The notes: generated by a model from the letters alone, not told the origin. DNA of 64,000 nucleotides from Brasenia schreberi (GCA_036023115.1 JAYKKT010000046.1:5917001-5981000); one strand, 5' to 3'. Positions 1-13,600 are shown, counted from the first letter of the stretch. Numbers and translations are program-made.

Positions 1-31
1 AGGGTAAAGTATGCCTTAACCTCAAGTTTAA

Positions 32-275
32 CCCAGCCTTTTCTTATACTAAGTGAGGTTAGCTAGAAGGTGCAACACGGGAAAATTGTTAGGACACCCA
101 TCTTATAGTATTATTCCTGTTCAAGCATGCTTAACTTGCTAGTTTTTACGAGATTAATTTTACTCGTAGTAAAACGATTTTACCTCCGATAAAGGCAAGC
201 CATGAGTTTTACTTTTCCTCCTCTTTTATCCGAGCTTGAGAATGACTATGTAAGACGAGCCATGACGGTAGGAGT
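32..275 (-). repeat. Diverged RTE-LINE-derived miniature element
   Basis: The left end resembles the RTE 3' tail seen at 9,787 (an AGCCTTTTCTTATACTA-like stretch). Sequence near 205-270 resembles the RTE 5' end (CTCCTCTTTTATCCGAGCTTG, then a degenerate GTAAG...GGAGT). The middle matches nothing else here. It looks like an old member of the deletion-derivative family at 491-696, 33,721 and 51,427, but divergence makes the assignment tentative. Confidence 0.4.
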
Positions 276-490
276 ATCGACCCGGCTCAAACAAGTTATA
301 AACCAAACACAATCCAACATCTTGACTTGACGAAGGATTCATGAACAACTCCTGTTCCATTGATTTGGCTTGACCACCAATCCTACAGGTGATCCGGTCC
401 ACGGGTATAAATCTCCAAGATTAAGACCCTTAACCCCAGAGTGCCCTACACAGCTAATTAAGACTGTGGAATCCTTAAGCTCCGTTATTA

Positions 491-696
491 TAATAATTAA
501 TAAGCCTTTTTTCATACTAGATGGGGTCAGTTACATGGATCCTTTATTTTCACAAAACCCTATCATAATTTATAGAATACATGGTAAATAAGTCCTACAA
601 AGTTTTATGCTGCCTTTCAAAAGGCTAACATAATCCTCCTCCTTTATCCGAGCTTGGGACCAGCCATGCAAAGGTGATCCCTTAATTGAGCGGAGT
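491..696 (-). mobile_element. Miniature (internally deleted) RTE LINE
   Basis: On the minus strand this begins with the same roughly 100-nt 5' leader as the full-length RTE ending at 13,072 (CTCCGCTCAATTAAGGGATC, then the GATAAAGGAGGAGG motif). It runs through the position of the first ORF start codon, then jumps to the last codons and 3' tail of the element (AAAGGATCCATGTAAC, CATACTAGATGGGG). About 3 kb of endonuclease and reverse-transcriptase sequence is missing. A short TTATTA repeat at both edges may be a target-site duplication. It cannot code for its own mobility. Confidence 0.65.
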
Positions 697-1497
697 TATT
701 ACTTCAAGTCCCGTTGCTATTACTTCACAAAATATGAATTATGCCATCGTTATTGACTGAAGTTGGTTTTTTTGCAAAGAACCGGAGAGAGATTCAACGA
801 GAATCTTGGTTTTTGATCAGCCTTTCAACTTCATCTTCAACTCCAAAACCTTTTGTTGATGCACCCGAAGGTAGTATTTGATCACTAATTGGCGCAAGCG
901 CCAGAACGTTGCTTTCAGGCAAATGAACGTATTGTTATTCCCCAACGGTCCTCGTGACAACTAACAATTTAAATATAAACGTCTGCGTCACAAACGTTGC
1001 TTTCAGGCCATTGTAGTATCCAATGGTTAATACCAATCTTGTAAATATTATAATAGACGGTAAAATTAGAGAAATTAACTGCATATATATCGTAGAAGAT
1101 AATTTTTTAGTGGAAAATTATTCTAGAAAATAAAATTTGTACAAAATAGAAAATAAAAATAGCAAGATCGAAGATGGTTCGGGTTCCAGTTCTCTCGATT
1201 CAGTTTCTGATTGGTTCCGGGGCTGGTTCAGGTTTAGTTCAACCCACCTCTCATCTATCTTTTTACATTAACAATTTGGTGTGATAACTCAGGTTGGATT
1301 CGGGTTTGTATGGAATTCTACAAACCATGACTGACTATACAAATTAATCGTATCGATCAGGTTGGACCCAAATAAGTTAATGGGTTGCTGTAGATTAATG
1401 ACGCTTATTCTCTCCCTCCCACATGCCAAATGGTTTTGACCCGTCTGGCAGTCCTCTTTTGTTTTTCTTTTTGGGGTTTGAGGCAAGGATGTCAACG

Positions 1498-2030
1498 ACT
1501 AAGCTCATTCTTTATTGTTTCTTTCCAACATTTTTGTGGTCGCTCTCTACCTCTTGTAATACTTTCAAAATCTAGTTTTTCATACATTCTTACGGGATCT
1601 TCTTTTTATCTTCTTTCTATATGTTCAGACCACCTTAAATGATATTCTCTTATTTTATCCTCTATTGGTACCACACAATTTATTTCTAATAACCTCATTA
1701 TGTATACAATTTTCTCTTTTATGACCACTTATTCATCTCAACATCTTCATTTTTATCACAGACATCTTTTGTACATGTTGATGATTAACTATCCAACACT
1801 CAGAACCATAAAACATGGCAAGTCTAATTGATGCTCTATAATATTTACCTTTTAATTTTAATGATATCTTCTTATCACAAAGAATACTTGATGCTCCTCT
1901 CCATTTTAACCAACCAGCATTAATTTTATGCATAACATCTCTATCAATTCTTCAACACTCTGAAAAATTGACCCTAAGTATTTAAAACTTTCTTTTTGAG
2001 GGATGCAATATATGCTAATACAAATTTTAG
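1498..2030 (-). pseudogene. RTE LINE fragment, 3' part of ORF
   Basis: The minus strand encodes part of the C-terminal region shared by all RTE copies here: an [16 protein letters not shown] block, [15 protein letters not shown] and NHQHVQKMS. The (TTG)n tail is absent on the left side, so both ends of the element are lost. Stops and frameshifts interrupt it. The next roughly 350 bp (2,030-2,370) shows nothing I recognise. Confidence 0.7.
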
Positions 2031-2878
2031 GTTGAGCACCCAATGTAATAATAAGAGAAAAAACGATTGTATGGCAGAATGAGATATTCTTCTACTATTC
2101 ATCTTCTACCACTTACAATCTCTTCAACAACTCTCTTTTCCTTGTTAGTAGAGAACTACTACCAACCTTAGTCCTAGCATTAGAAGAAATGATATTATCA
2201 CCACCACTACCATTGAGTCCAATATTCTCTTCTTTAAACATTTATGTATCTTCTTTTTCTTATCTCTTCTCAATTATACTCTCAATCATTTGCATATATT
2301 ATCATTTAATGACTTCTAACACTCTTCTAACTTTTCTTGTGTAAGGAACTAACCTCTTTCCTACTTCCTGCTAGGTGATGTTTCATTCGTGAAATTCATA
2401 AAAATTACTTGTAATTTTCAATTTGCTTCTCTCAATTGAAGTATCCCAATATCGTGCTGGATTATCAAACCGAGATTGAGATTGCATAGTACCCATTCAT
2501 GCCATCTTAATTTACTACTTCTTAAATCGTAATAAGCTTAAAAGTAAAAACACTTCATAAATCTCCCATCTCTACTTCATAAACCACAAAAACACTAAAA
2601 GATTGCCTCCAACATGGTAGATTGCCACAAATACAATGAAAAAATATCCACTCATTTCATATATTGTCATTAAAAAAGAAAAACAAATAATACAATAAAA
2701 TAAAAAATAAACATACAAAAAATTAAAAAACCCTATACAACAAGGCAACCACCAGATTGCCATTGATATTAGGAAGTTGACAACGGAATGTTGGAGGAGT
2801 TGCTAGAGCATTCAAATAGAAGCCAAAAACGTGTTTTGTTTGGGGGGAGGGGTTGTTATAACTTAGAAGGTGTATCAC

Positions 2879-2985
2879 CCGTATCGTATGATATGATATC
2901 GCACAATAAAGGATGATACATCACATTATGCGATATAAATTACCATATCATATCATGATTTCTCACGATACGGGACGTTATCGTT
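2879..2985. repeat. Small inverted-repeat (MITE-like) element
   Basis: The left arm (CCCGTATCGTATGATATGAT) and the reverse complement of the right arm (CCCGTATCGTGAGAAATCAT) are imperfect terminal inverted repeats around an AT-rich centre. That is the shape of a short non-autonomous DNA element. No clear target duplication is visible and the family is unassigned. A related CGTAT-rich inverted repeat lies near 43,395-43,510. Confidence 0.4.
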
Positions 2986-3091
2986 AACACTAGTTCAAAT
3001 TATTAATTGGATTCAATCTAACTGCTTACACCAAAAACAAAATCGTGTTTGAGATGCTCGTGTTCAGCTTGCTTTGTATACGATTTATAGC

Positions 3092-3190
3092 AACAACAAG
3101 AATGACTAAGCTTTTTCTTATACTAAATGGAGTCATTCATTTGTTTTGATAGAGGTCAATCTTGCACCATGCTTAACCCTTAACAAAAGC
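3092..3190 (-). repeat. RTE LINE 3'-end remnant
   Basis: A short CAACAACAA run is followed by an ACTAAGCTTTTTCTTATACTA-like stretch, the reverse complement of the RTE 3' tail. Only about 100 bp is recognisable. The flanks (2,985-3,090 and 3,190-3,700) are AT-rich and show nothing else. Confidence 0.45.
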
Positions 3191-3701
3191 CAAATCATTG
3201 TCTATTGTTTCCTTCTAATATTTCTATTTATTTGTTAATATTTTTTACACACTTTTTGACCAAATTTTTTTTAGCTGTTTTTTCATGTGTCTAAATCATT
3301 TTAAATAATTTCTCTCATTTTATTATTTAAAAATATATTTCAAATTATTTTAAGATTTTCATTATTTCATAACTAGATGAGCTTCATTTTTTTACCAGCC
3401 TTAGTTTTGAGTGTATTGGATCAGACCCATTTACTGCCCAATTTGAGGGGCTCAAACACTTCAGAAGTTATCATACCCTCGTACCGGATCTCGAAGAGAA
3501 ATAAATACCGACGACTCATTCTTGAGTAGATTTCCCGTAGTGAGGCTCCCTAAATGTTCTTTCCTTCGAAGAAGAGAACCGCGCGATGAAGGAAGGCGCG
3601 TCATGAGAGGAAAGCCGGTTTGTCTGTCCAGACCAAGACAGAAAGGAAGAGATCCTTTTCACTATGATAAGAACCCAAAAAAAGTCAAATCAAGAGAGTG
3701 A

Positions 3702-3702
<1 letters not shown>

Positions 3703-3740
<38 letters not shown>

Positions 3741-3741
3741 C
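3703..3741. repeat. Compound (CT)n(AT)n microsatellite
   Basis: An uninterrupted CT run passes directly into an AT run, upstream of the methyltransferase gene. A second CT run lies at about 4,053-4,074, inside or just before its leader. Confidence 0.9.
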
Positions 3742-3979
3742 ATTGTATATGAGCGTAAATTAATATTGAGAATAATTTGAATGTAAACAACGTTTTGTGG
3801 TGGAGAAACACCTAACATGATCATTTAATGAAAGAATTATTAGTGGGTTCTGCCTGAATTCATTTGATGCAAAGGGGAGGAAAGGGGGTAAATCTTGCAA
3901 GGAATACACGGCCGCGTTAGTTGGGCCTACAAGTATGACTCATCTTGGACTTCCACTCGACGCTGATCCTTCCAAATTC

Positions 3980-4687
3980 TGCCTAACTGTGACACACTCG
4001 GTCATCTTTTTCAGTACGTTTTTATGGGGATGGAATTCTTTCAACTTCTTGTGATCTCTCTCTCTCTCTCTCTCTTTTCTGTCTGTCTGTCTCTCTGTGT
4101 GTGCACTGAGGTGAGAGCAAGATTGGTTTTAGGCTCACTCTCTGAATTAAGATTTTGAATCTTGGTGGTCGTTCTCAATATCCCCATTACAGTATTACTC
4201 CTCTCTCCCCCTGTGTGTCTCTCTCTCTGTCTAACCTTTTGTCTCTGTGGGAGGAAGCAAAAACAGCGTCGTTACTCTCTCTCTCTGGGAAATTTAAAGT
4301 GGGCATTGAAGCACCGACGCTCGGAGTTGTTCCTTGTGCCTTCCATCGGCTTCAAACTGTGGGAACCTAGATCCGCTCTCTTCTACCTTCTACCTCGACG
4401 CAAGCTCCCTATTAGCTTCTCCTGAGTTGAACGTGAGTAAAAGAAGTCTCCCCATCTTCAATAACTATATTCTATTAGTAAACACGCCTGAGCGTTTCCT
4501 TCTTCCATTGGTGTCGAGTTCAGTTATACTCATTGCCTTCGTCCAAACAACGAGGATTGGATCTTGACCAAGAACTCGACGTTTTTGCTCCCCAAATCGC
4601 GAAATTGGTGTAAAGTAAATATGTGTTTGAATCGTTTAATTGTTTTGAGAGTTTATGTTTATGCGTGTGTTCGTGCTCAGGTGGGGG
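3980..4687 (+). promoter_or_regulatory. Putative 5' leader of the methyltransferase gene, with a leader intron
   Basis: This stretch is rich in CT tracts (4,053-4,074 and 4,201-4,295), which is common in plant 5' leaders. A good donor (GTGAGTAAAAG) at about 4,431 and an acceptor (GTTCGTGCTCAG) ending at 4,680 would remove a roughly 250-nt leader intron and place the start codon at 4,688 only 7 nt into the next exon. The transcription start is not defined from sequence; no convincing TATA box was identified. The intron is inferred from splice signals only. Confidence 0.5.
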
Positions 4688-7600
4688 ATGTCTCGGCCGC
4701 TACAGAGAGGCAGCAGACGCGTCTCTGATGGCTCTGATCCGAGCGATTGGCAGACGAGGGATATTGATGAGAAGGAAGGCACTCCGCAGAGAGCTCGCTC
4801 ATTAGGTAGCTCAATTGAGGTTACTTCTCTGTTGAAGTTCTGGAATAGGAGAAGTAGTTTCACTCCTAGCGACGATGACAGTAATGGCAAGCTAAGTTCG
4901 AATCCCGGCAGCGCCGACGAGAACGGCCTCAGATCTGAGACCAAGGATTCGCCACTGGCGTCCAGCCGAGTGCAGAGCCAACCGAGCTTATTCCTCCAGT
5001 TGCTGAAATCCTGTCTGGTTTTTATCATGCTTCTTGCTTTCTGTGGCTCCTTCTGGTGGACGCTGACGATGTCGGCGGCGACGGCTTCCGGCGGGAACGT
5101 CTATAGGGGCTACCGGCAGCTTCAAGAACAAGTCAGAGCAGATTTCTCCATTATTGGGGCGCTCTCCCTTGGGCTTGCTAGGTTTAGAGAGTTTGAATTC
5201 TGTACCCCCGAATACGAAGATTTGGTTCCTTGCTTCAACGCGACCGTGGTGGCGATGGCTTTGGAAGAAGGGCAGGCGGATGGCTTGAAGAATGTGCGAA
5301 ACTGTGATCCCAACTCGAGGCATTATTGCTTGATACTCCCACCCAAGGATTATAGGGTCCCCTTGAGGTGGCCTTCCGGGAGGGACGTGATATGGAGTAT
5401 GAATGTGAAGATATCTCCTGAGGAAGTAGCTTCTTCAGGAGGTTTGACGAAAAGGTAAATTGTGATTCCATTTGGTTGGGAAAGTAAAAATTACAGCTTG
5501 TTGGTGTAAGTAGTTTATGCTCTTGATTGTTAGGGAGAAAAAAGTGGCTTTGTTAGTTTCATTGTCTTCACTATTATTCATTGTCTTTTATACTCCTATG
5601 CATGAAGACATCATGTTCTCCAGTGGTTGTAGTTTGATTTTGATGAGATTCGAGCTCTGCTAGTCTAATCATAGAGCTTCATATGCTTTCAGGATGATGA
5701 TGCTGGAGGACAACCAGATTTCCTTTCGCTCAGAAGCCGTTTTTGTCGACCAAATCGAAGATTATTCACATCAGTTAGCAGTAATGCTTGGGTTGCAAAG
5801 CGAAGCTGATTTTGTTAATGCTGGTGTGAGTAGGTTTTCCATTCTTAATGTTCGACCTCTTAATGGTCTATCCATTGTCAACAAGGCCTATTTTCTCCAA
5901 AACCATGCCAATTATCCAAATAAATTTTAATAATTGCTTTCTCATCTTAGCTTGGAATACTAGGTGATGCAAATAACGCTTGTTGCTGATGCAGGATAAG
6001 TAATGTGTTTTGATGTCAAAATATTTAACATGTACATATGTTTTATTCATCTGCAGATTAGAAATGTTTTGGATATAGGCTGTGGTTATGGCAGCTTTGG
6101 GGCACATCTCTTTTCAAAGCAGCTGTTGACAATGTGTGTTGCAAATTATGAGATTAGTGGTAGTCAGGTTCAGCTAACTCTTGAGCGTGGTCTTCCTGCA
6201 ATGATTGGTTCCTTTGGTTCAAAACAATTGCCGTACCCGTTCCTATCTTTTGACATGGTCCACTGTGCAAGGTGTGGAGTAGAGTGGAACCAACGAGGTA
6301 TATTTTCTATTTGTTCTATACCTATCCTGCACTGAAATATTCTAATCATTTCTATCAGCTAAGATACTTTGAACTGGTTATTTAGGCTTAGGGTGTATCC
6401 AGTATTTTACATAAAAGATTCGGTGCATACCAAAGTTTAGCAACTCTGGAAATGTATGTGCATGTCGTTTGTGCGCTTGTGGTGCATTTATCTTGGTAAT
6501 GCTTGAGACACGTTTGAGTACCATGAGGGACTGGCTTAATCATGCTAGGAAAGAAAACTCGAGAAATAGCCAGCAATCATATCATATTATCTTTCTGAAC
6601 CTTGAATAGTATCACATGCTTTTGATGCAAAACAATTGTACTGATTGACATTTCTAGAACCAATCAAGATGAGTTTAATCTGCATGATCCAAGACCATTG
6701 AATGAGGTGAAGGGGATGATACGTGATTGGACTCTTTCCATATGCTTTGGCCTGTCCTCATTTGTAATATCAACATATAAAGTGCTTAAGAAGCTGTCGT
6801 AGACTCGTAGTTGATCAGGACTCTGAAGGACCTGCAGATGCATTATTATGTCAGTTCTGTTGACTAATGGCATTTACCAGTTCGGACACCATTTTGTTTC
6901 AAGCTCTGATTTAGGGCCAGTACTGAATCTTGCAAACTTTGTTTTTTGCAGGTGGCGCATTCCTTGTTGAGGCTGATCGACTTTTGAAGCCTGGAGGATA
7001 TTTTGTGTGGACCTCACCAGTGACTAACACTCATAGAATTTCACGCAACAAAGAGAATCTGAAAAAATGGAAATATATTCGCAATTTTGCTGAGAACCTC
7101 TGTTGGGATTTACTGGCCCAACAAGATGAAACTGCCGTTTGGAAGAAGACAAGCAAAAAGGAATGCTACACTTCTCGGTGTGTAGTACTTTTATTTTCTA
7201 ATCCCGATCTCTGTTTCTACAATTGTTTAAAAGATGCAAGTATTAGCGTTAGTCATTCTGCTTTCTCTCTTGCTGGTTATGAATTACTGTATAATTTTGC
7301 AGGAACCCTGGTAAACGCCCTTCTATCTGCACCAAGGGTCATGATATAGAATTTCCATACTATCGGCCACTTGTCTCCTGTATAGGAGGAACCCAAAGCC
7401 ATCGATGGATTCCAATTGAAGAACGTACACCTTGGCCTTCTCGTGCTAAACCAAATTCAACAGAGGTTGCTCTGCATGGTACCTATGCTAATCTGTATCC
7501 ATGGAATGTTTATTACTGCTTTTATGATGAAGAGCAAGATGTCGGAGTCAGTATCGGAAAAATGTGAAGCTAAACATGCTATTATAATGTATGCTTTTGT

Positions 7601-10600
7601 TGATTCTTTCCTACATTTATTTTATACGTCAGGTTTGCACAAAGAAGACCTAGATGAAGATGATATAAGCTGGAAGGCCGTAGTCCGGAATTACTGGACT
7701 CTTCTCTCACCTCTAATATTCTCAGACCATCCAAAGAGGCCTGGTGATGAGGATCCGTCTCCACCTTTCAACATGGTTAGGAATGTGATGGATATGAATG
7801 CTCGTTTTGGTGGCTTCAATGCTGCTTTGCTGGAGTCCGGAAAATCTGTTTGGGTCATGAATGTGGTACCCATAGAAAATCCTAATTATCTTTCTCTGAT
7901 TTTTAACAGAGGATTCGTTGGTGTGTTACATGACTGGTATGTGAAGCTTTTCTCACATATTTCTGAAGCATCTAGGAGTCACAAAATGCATAGTTTTGAG
8001 AAGGATAATACAAGCTACAGATTAATATGTTTTCCATAAATATACCCTTTTTCAGTTGCTCATGTATTATGCTTAGAGAGGTCTTTACATTTCTTTTTAT
8101 TTGCTAGGACCCCAAACTGGAATTCCTGCTGTTCTATGTTTTTCTGTTTAGGAACCATGCCTTGCATTTCATTTTCATGCTTGATTACAAATTGTTATCT
8201 AAGTATGCTGATTTCAACTTCCTTAATGACTTTTCTCCTTATTTGCATTTACGCCTTTGATGGTTTCTATCATCAAATTCTTGTTTCCAGTATATTTGGG
8301 CAAATTTGTGTTATTGAATTGGATTTTGTCTGCTCTGGGATGGACTTTGTGTCTTTGGGATGGATTGCTGGTCACTAGGACTAAAATTTGATATAACCCT
8401 AAGAATACTGCCTCACCAATCCTTGGAGGAGTCCTCACTCCAGGAAGTGGTGGAGATTGATGATAAAGATCTGTCCTATCATTAGCGCATACAACATCTG
8501 TTCTAATATATTTTCAAGTCTTTGGAACTGGTTATCATCCCCTGCAGCTTTTTGTGGAGTTCTTCCTTTATTACTTCACTTGGTCCTTTCATATTCTTGT
8601 CTCACGGTGGATAATAACTTCTACGGACTGTGTGCCAGAAATTTTAGGTTTCTTATGATTGGTTATAGAACATTTTCAATGAGTTCTAGCCTCATTTGTA
8701 AAGTCAGTGTCACTATTGTTTTATCTTGATAATGCTACAAGATTTGTTGTTTTCATTCAGTATCATGATTTTCCATCTCTTTTCAGGTGTGAAGCATTTC
8801 CTACATACCCTAGAACATACGATATGTTGCATGCAGATGGCTTGTTTTCACTACAAAATGTGGTCCAACGCAGGTGCACTATTTTTGATATATTTCTAGA
8901 GATGGACCGAATACTTCGTCCAGAGGTGATCTTCCAACTCAGACATTGGAACCTATTAAACTTTTACACGTCACTGAACTATACTATCTGTATTATTACC
9001 TGGACTGATCTCCTCTAACCATGCCAATCTTCTTTCATTGTTGACTGTTGCTCAGATGATTGGTTAAACAAAACGATTTCATAGGTGGCATTTTATTTGT
9101 TCTTTTTTCTCCTTTGGGTTCGCAATAGAGGTACTTTTATCTAGTAAAAAAGTGCAGCAAAAGAAGCAAGGACAAAGTATAAAACATAACTATTAACTGT
9201 TTTTGACAGATACTAATTGGCTTTCAGAATTTTTAAGACGATGGATAGCTCCAAGCTAGACTTTCTGTTAGAAGCTTTCAATATCAAAGATAAAATAATG
9301 TTAAATCCTCCTCACTTCCTCGCTTTTTCTTTGGACTTCTTTTGCTTATGTATGTTGGAGAGATTGTAGTGAACTCCAAGCGATCTGATGAATGTTGATT
9401 GAGACCAGGAAATTGTTTAAAAATGGACTTACTTGATCACTCGTGAAACTGATTTACTTCTAGTGAAAAGAATTCATCTTCTTCTCCTCCTCCTCCTTAG
9501 GATATAGCATATATCTATTGAGTGAGTTGGTATCTTAGGATCTTATCATTTTTAAATTTACTTACCTACCACCATGAATTGAGTGAGTTCTGACCAAATT
9601 TAGCCATGTTCTCGTACAAATGCACGGATATAGCATATATCTATTGCTATGGACCAAAACAAAAGTTGGAGAATAAAAAGAAAGGAGATGTGATTCCCTA
9701 AGTATAACTCTCATATATAAAAAAAAAGATGACTCTTTTTTCTCTTTTTGAAGTTCTCATTCTTATAGTGTACAGTTATAATCTTAACAACAACAACAAC
9801 AACAACAACAACTAAGCCTTTTCCCATACTAGACGGGGTTGGCTACATGGATTCTTTGTTTCCATAGATCCCTATCGTGTGCCATGTTAGCAGTTAACTC
9901 ACAATAAGCTAGATCATTCTTTATTGTTTCTTTCCAACACTTTTGTGGTCGTCCTCTACCTCTTTTAATACTTTCCAAATTTAGTTTTTCTAACCTTCTT
10001 ACAGGTTCTTCTTTCCATATGTCCAAACCATCTTAAACGATGTTCTCTCATTTTATCCTCTATTTGTGCCACTCCTAATTTGTTTCTAATAACCTCATTA
10101 TGTATACGGTCTTTTCTTGTATGACCACTCATCCATCTCAACATCTTCATTTCTGTCAAAGACATCTTTTGTACATGTTGATGATTAACTGCCAGGCCTA
10201 ATTGCTGCTCTATAATATTTACAAAACATGGCAGGCCTAATTGCTGCTCTATAATATTTACCTTTTAATTTTAATGGTATCTTCTTATCACAAAGAATAC
10301 CTGACGCTCCTCTCCATTTTAACCAACCAGCATTAATTCTATGTGTAACATCTCCATCAATTCTTCCATCACTTTGAAAAATTGACCCTAGGTATTTAAA
10401 ACTTTCCTTTTGGAGAATGCAATGTGTGCCAATTTTAATTTCTATGTCCTCTGAAGTAGCCAAATGATCAAACTTACATTCCATATATTTTGTCTTTGTT
10501 CTACTAAGTCGGAGGCCTTTGCTTTCTAATGTTTCTCTCCATAGTTCCAATTTTCTATCAACTTTTTCCTTAGACTCCTCCACTAATACAATGTCATCTG

Positions 10601-13600
10601 CGAATAACATACACCAAGGTACTTCATCTTGAATATGTTTTGTTAACTCATCCTTCACCATTATAAATAAGTATGGACTTAAAGTTGATCCTTGATGTAA
10701 CCCAATATTAACTTCAAAGAAGTCTATCGTTCCTTCATGAGTCCTCACACATGTTTTTGCACCATCATACATGTCTCTTATAAGGTTAATATATGTCAAT
10801 GGGATACCTCTTTTTTCCAAAGTTCTCCAAAGAACCTCCCTCGATACCCTATCATAAGCTTTTTCTAGATCAATAAATATCATGTGAAGGTCTTTCTTTT
10901 TTGCTCTAAAATGTTTCATAAGACGTCTCAAAAGGTGAATCGCTTCAATAGTAGATCTACCTGGCATAAATCCAAATTGGTTCTCTGTTGTACTTGATAC
11001 TTGTCTTAACCTACGTTCGATAATTCTTTCCCATAATTTCATAGTATGACTCATTAACTTGATACCTCGATAATTCGCACAATTTTGAATGTCTCCCTTG
11101 TTCTTATATATGGGTATAAGTGTACTTGCTCTCCATTCCTCGGGCATCTTTTGGTTTTTCCATATTTCATTAAATAGTCTTGTGAGCCAAGTGATTCCTA
11201 TTTCTCCTAGTATTTTCCAAACTTCTATAGGAATATTATATGTTCCTACCGATTTACCACTCTTCATATGTTTAAGAGCCTCTTTGACTTCATTCTTTTG
11301 AATACGTCGGTAGAAATTGTGGTTTATATACTTTTCTGACTTGGCTAAATCTCCTAAACTAATACTAACATCTTTATTTTCATTAAAAAGATTATAAAAA
11401 TAGTTTTTCCATCTATTTCTTATATCATCATTTGCCAGTAGAATTTTTTCATCCTCGTCTTTTATGCATCTAACATAATTAAGATCTTTAGTTTTCTTAT
11501 CTCTAGCCCTAGCTATCCTAAAAATATCTCTTTCACCCTCTTTTGAGTTGAGTTTTTTATATAAGTCCTCCCAAATCTTAGCTTTTGCTTCACTAACGGC
11601 CTTTTTTGCTTCATTCTTTGCTTTCTTATAAGCTTCTAAAGTTTCACTAGTTTTCTTAGCATAATGTAATTTGTAACATGCCCTCTTTGCCTTGATTTTA
11701 TTTTGTACTACTTCACTCCACCACCAAGCTTCTTTTTGTGCCGGTACACCTCCCTTAGATACCCCTAACACATCTTTCGCCACTTTCCTAATATGTATAG
11801 CCATATTGTTCCACATATCAGAGGGTGTGCCAACATAATTCCAAACATCTCCTTGAAGGACTTTCTGTTTAAATATATCTTCTTTCTCGCTTTTGAGGTT
11901 CCACCATTTAGTCCGAATAGCTCGATGCACTCTTTTCTTTGTCCATTTTTTATTTGTAAATCCATAACTAAAAGTCGATGTTGGGTGGTTAAGCTTTCTC
12001 CTGGAATTACCTTACAATCTTCACAACACACTCTATCTTTTTTTCTACAAATAAAGTAATCAATTTGTATTTGTGATAAGCCACTCTTATAAGTAATTAA
12101 ATATTCATCTCGTTTTTTGAAGATTGTATTGACTATAAAGAGATCAAATGACATAGCAAAATTTAAAATCTCCCTACCTTCCTCGTTTATATCCCCATAA
12201 CCAAAGTTTCCATGAATCCCTTGATATCCTAATGCCTCTTTACCAACATGTCCATTTAAATCTCCTCCTAAATAAATCATCTCCCTTTGTGGAATCTTTT
12301 GAAACACCTTATCAAACTCTTCCCAAAAAACTGTCTTTATACTATCTTCTAGTCCTACTTGGGGTGCGTAAGCACAAACTATATTCAAAACCTCTACTCC
12401 TAACACTAATTTCAATGTCATGATTTGGTCACCATATCGTTGTATGTCTACTACACACTCCTTTAAATCTTTATTTATGATAATACCAACTCCGTTTCGA
12501 GCCTTTTCTTTACCTGAGTACCATAATTTAAAACCTGTATCCTCTATCTCCTTTGCTTTTTCTCCAACCCATTTTGTCTCTTGTAAACATAGAATATGAA
12601 TCTTTCTCCGAATCATAGTATCTACCACCTCCATTAGCTTACCCGATAATGTTCCGATATTCCAAAAACCAATACGAATCTTATTATCTAGGACTAGCTT
12701 CCTTATCCCCCGCATCTGTCCATAATCAACATGCGGAGACCCTCTCTGAAAATTTTTCACTACATTCGGGCGGCAATGTAGCGGGACTAACTTCTTTACC
12801 CACACCCGTTCATGATGTGGGAACCCTCTCTGCAATTGATTCACTACATTCGGGCGAAAATGTAGTGGCCCTTGCTTACTTCTTACTGCATTCGAGCTCT
12901 GCAGCACGTCGCTAGGCGGGGATGCCCCAAAGCAATGCTCATAATTTTTGTAATCCATGTTGTAGAAATCCGACGAAGTTTTACGCTGGCTGTCGGAAGT
13001 CTAACACAACCCTCCTCCTTTATCTGGGCTTGGGACCGGCAATGCAAGGCTGATCCCTTACATGGGCGGAGTTAGTGTACAGTTATAATCTTAGAAGAAA
13101 TAAAATTGTACTGATGGTTGTAGGTTATTAGGTTCTATAAAAGTATGGAATAGTGGAGAATAGTTGTTCGTGGTTGCAAAAGGAAAAGTCCAAATGAAGT
13201 CTTACTATATCAACTTTCTGTGGTGATTAGATGGGTAATAAAACTGTTACTTTACAAAGGGTAATAATCTTCACTTCCAAAAGGCCATGATTCTTGGACT
13301 AAGTTTCCTTTGGCCTCTAAAAGACAAAACGTAAGTGATCACTGACATGCTGGCACAAGTTGGAGCAGTTACTGTTCCTTTGTACACGGAAACATTTGTT
13401 TCCTCTTGTTTCTTTTTCGTTCTTTAAGATTTATCTGTAAGTAGATCAGGCTCGTGCAAAATGCAAGGGCTTCCCCTGCAGTTTTTACCGGCCCTTCTCT
13501 AATAGTGCACCACTTACAACATAGTTCCCCTTGTATGGGTGGTGTCTCAAAGATCATGAAAATTTACATCGCCAGGCCTTTGCACTGTATCTGAGTTTCT

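Larger units (their letters stand above)
9787..13072 (-). mobile_element. Full-length RTE-clade LINE with perfect 21-bp TSD
   Basis: A 3,286-bp non-LTR retrotransposon, antisense within intron 7 of the methyltransferase gene. Its 3' end is a (TTG)n tail (CAACAACAAC on the plus strand). Its 5' end starts ACTCCGCCCATGTAAGGG. The 21 bp at 9,766-9,786 is repeated exactly at 13,073-13,093, a textbook target-site duplication implying a recent insertion. It carries endonuclease and reverse-transcriptase reading frames separated by a frameshift, plus a small internal duplication that breaks the second frame, so it is probably not autonomous now. It serves as the reference for the other RTE copies in the window. 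Confidence 0.96.

Noticed and set aside
4636..5471. Several minus-strand frames of 60-130 codons
   Set aside because: They are shadows of the GC-rich first exon of the methyltransferase gene.
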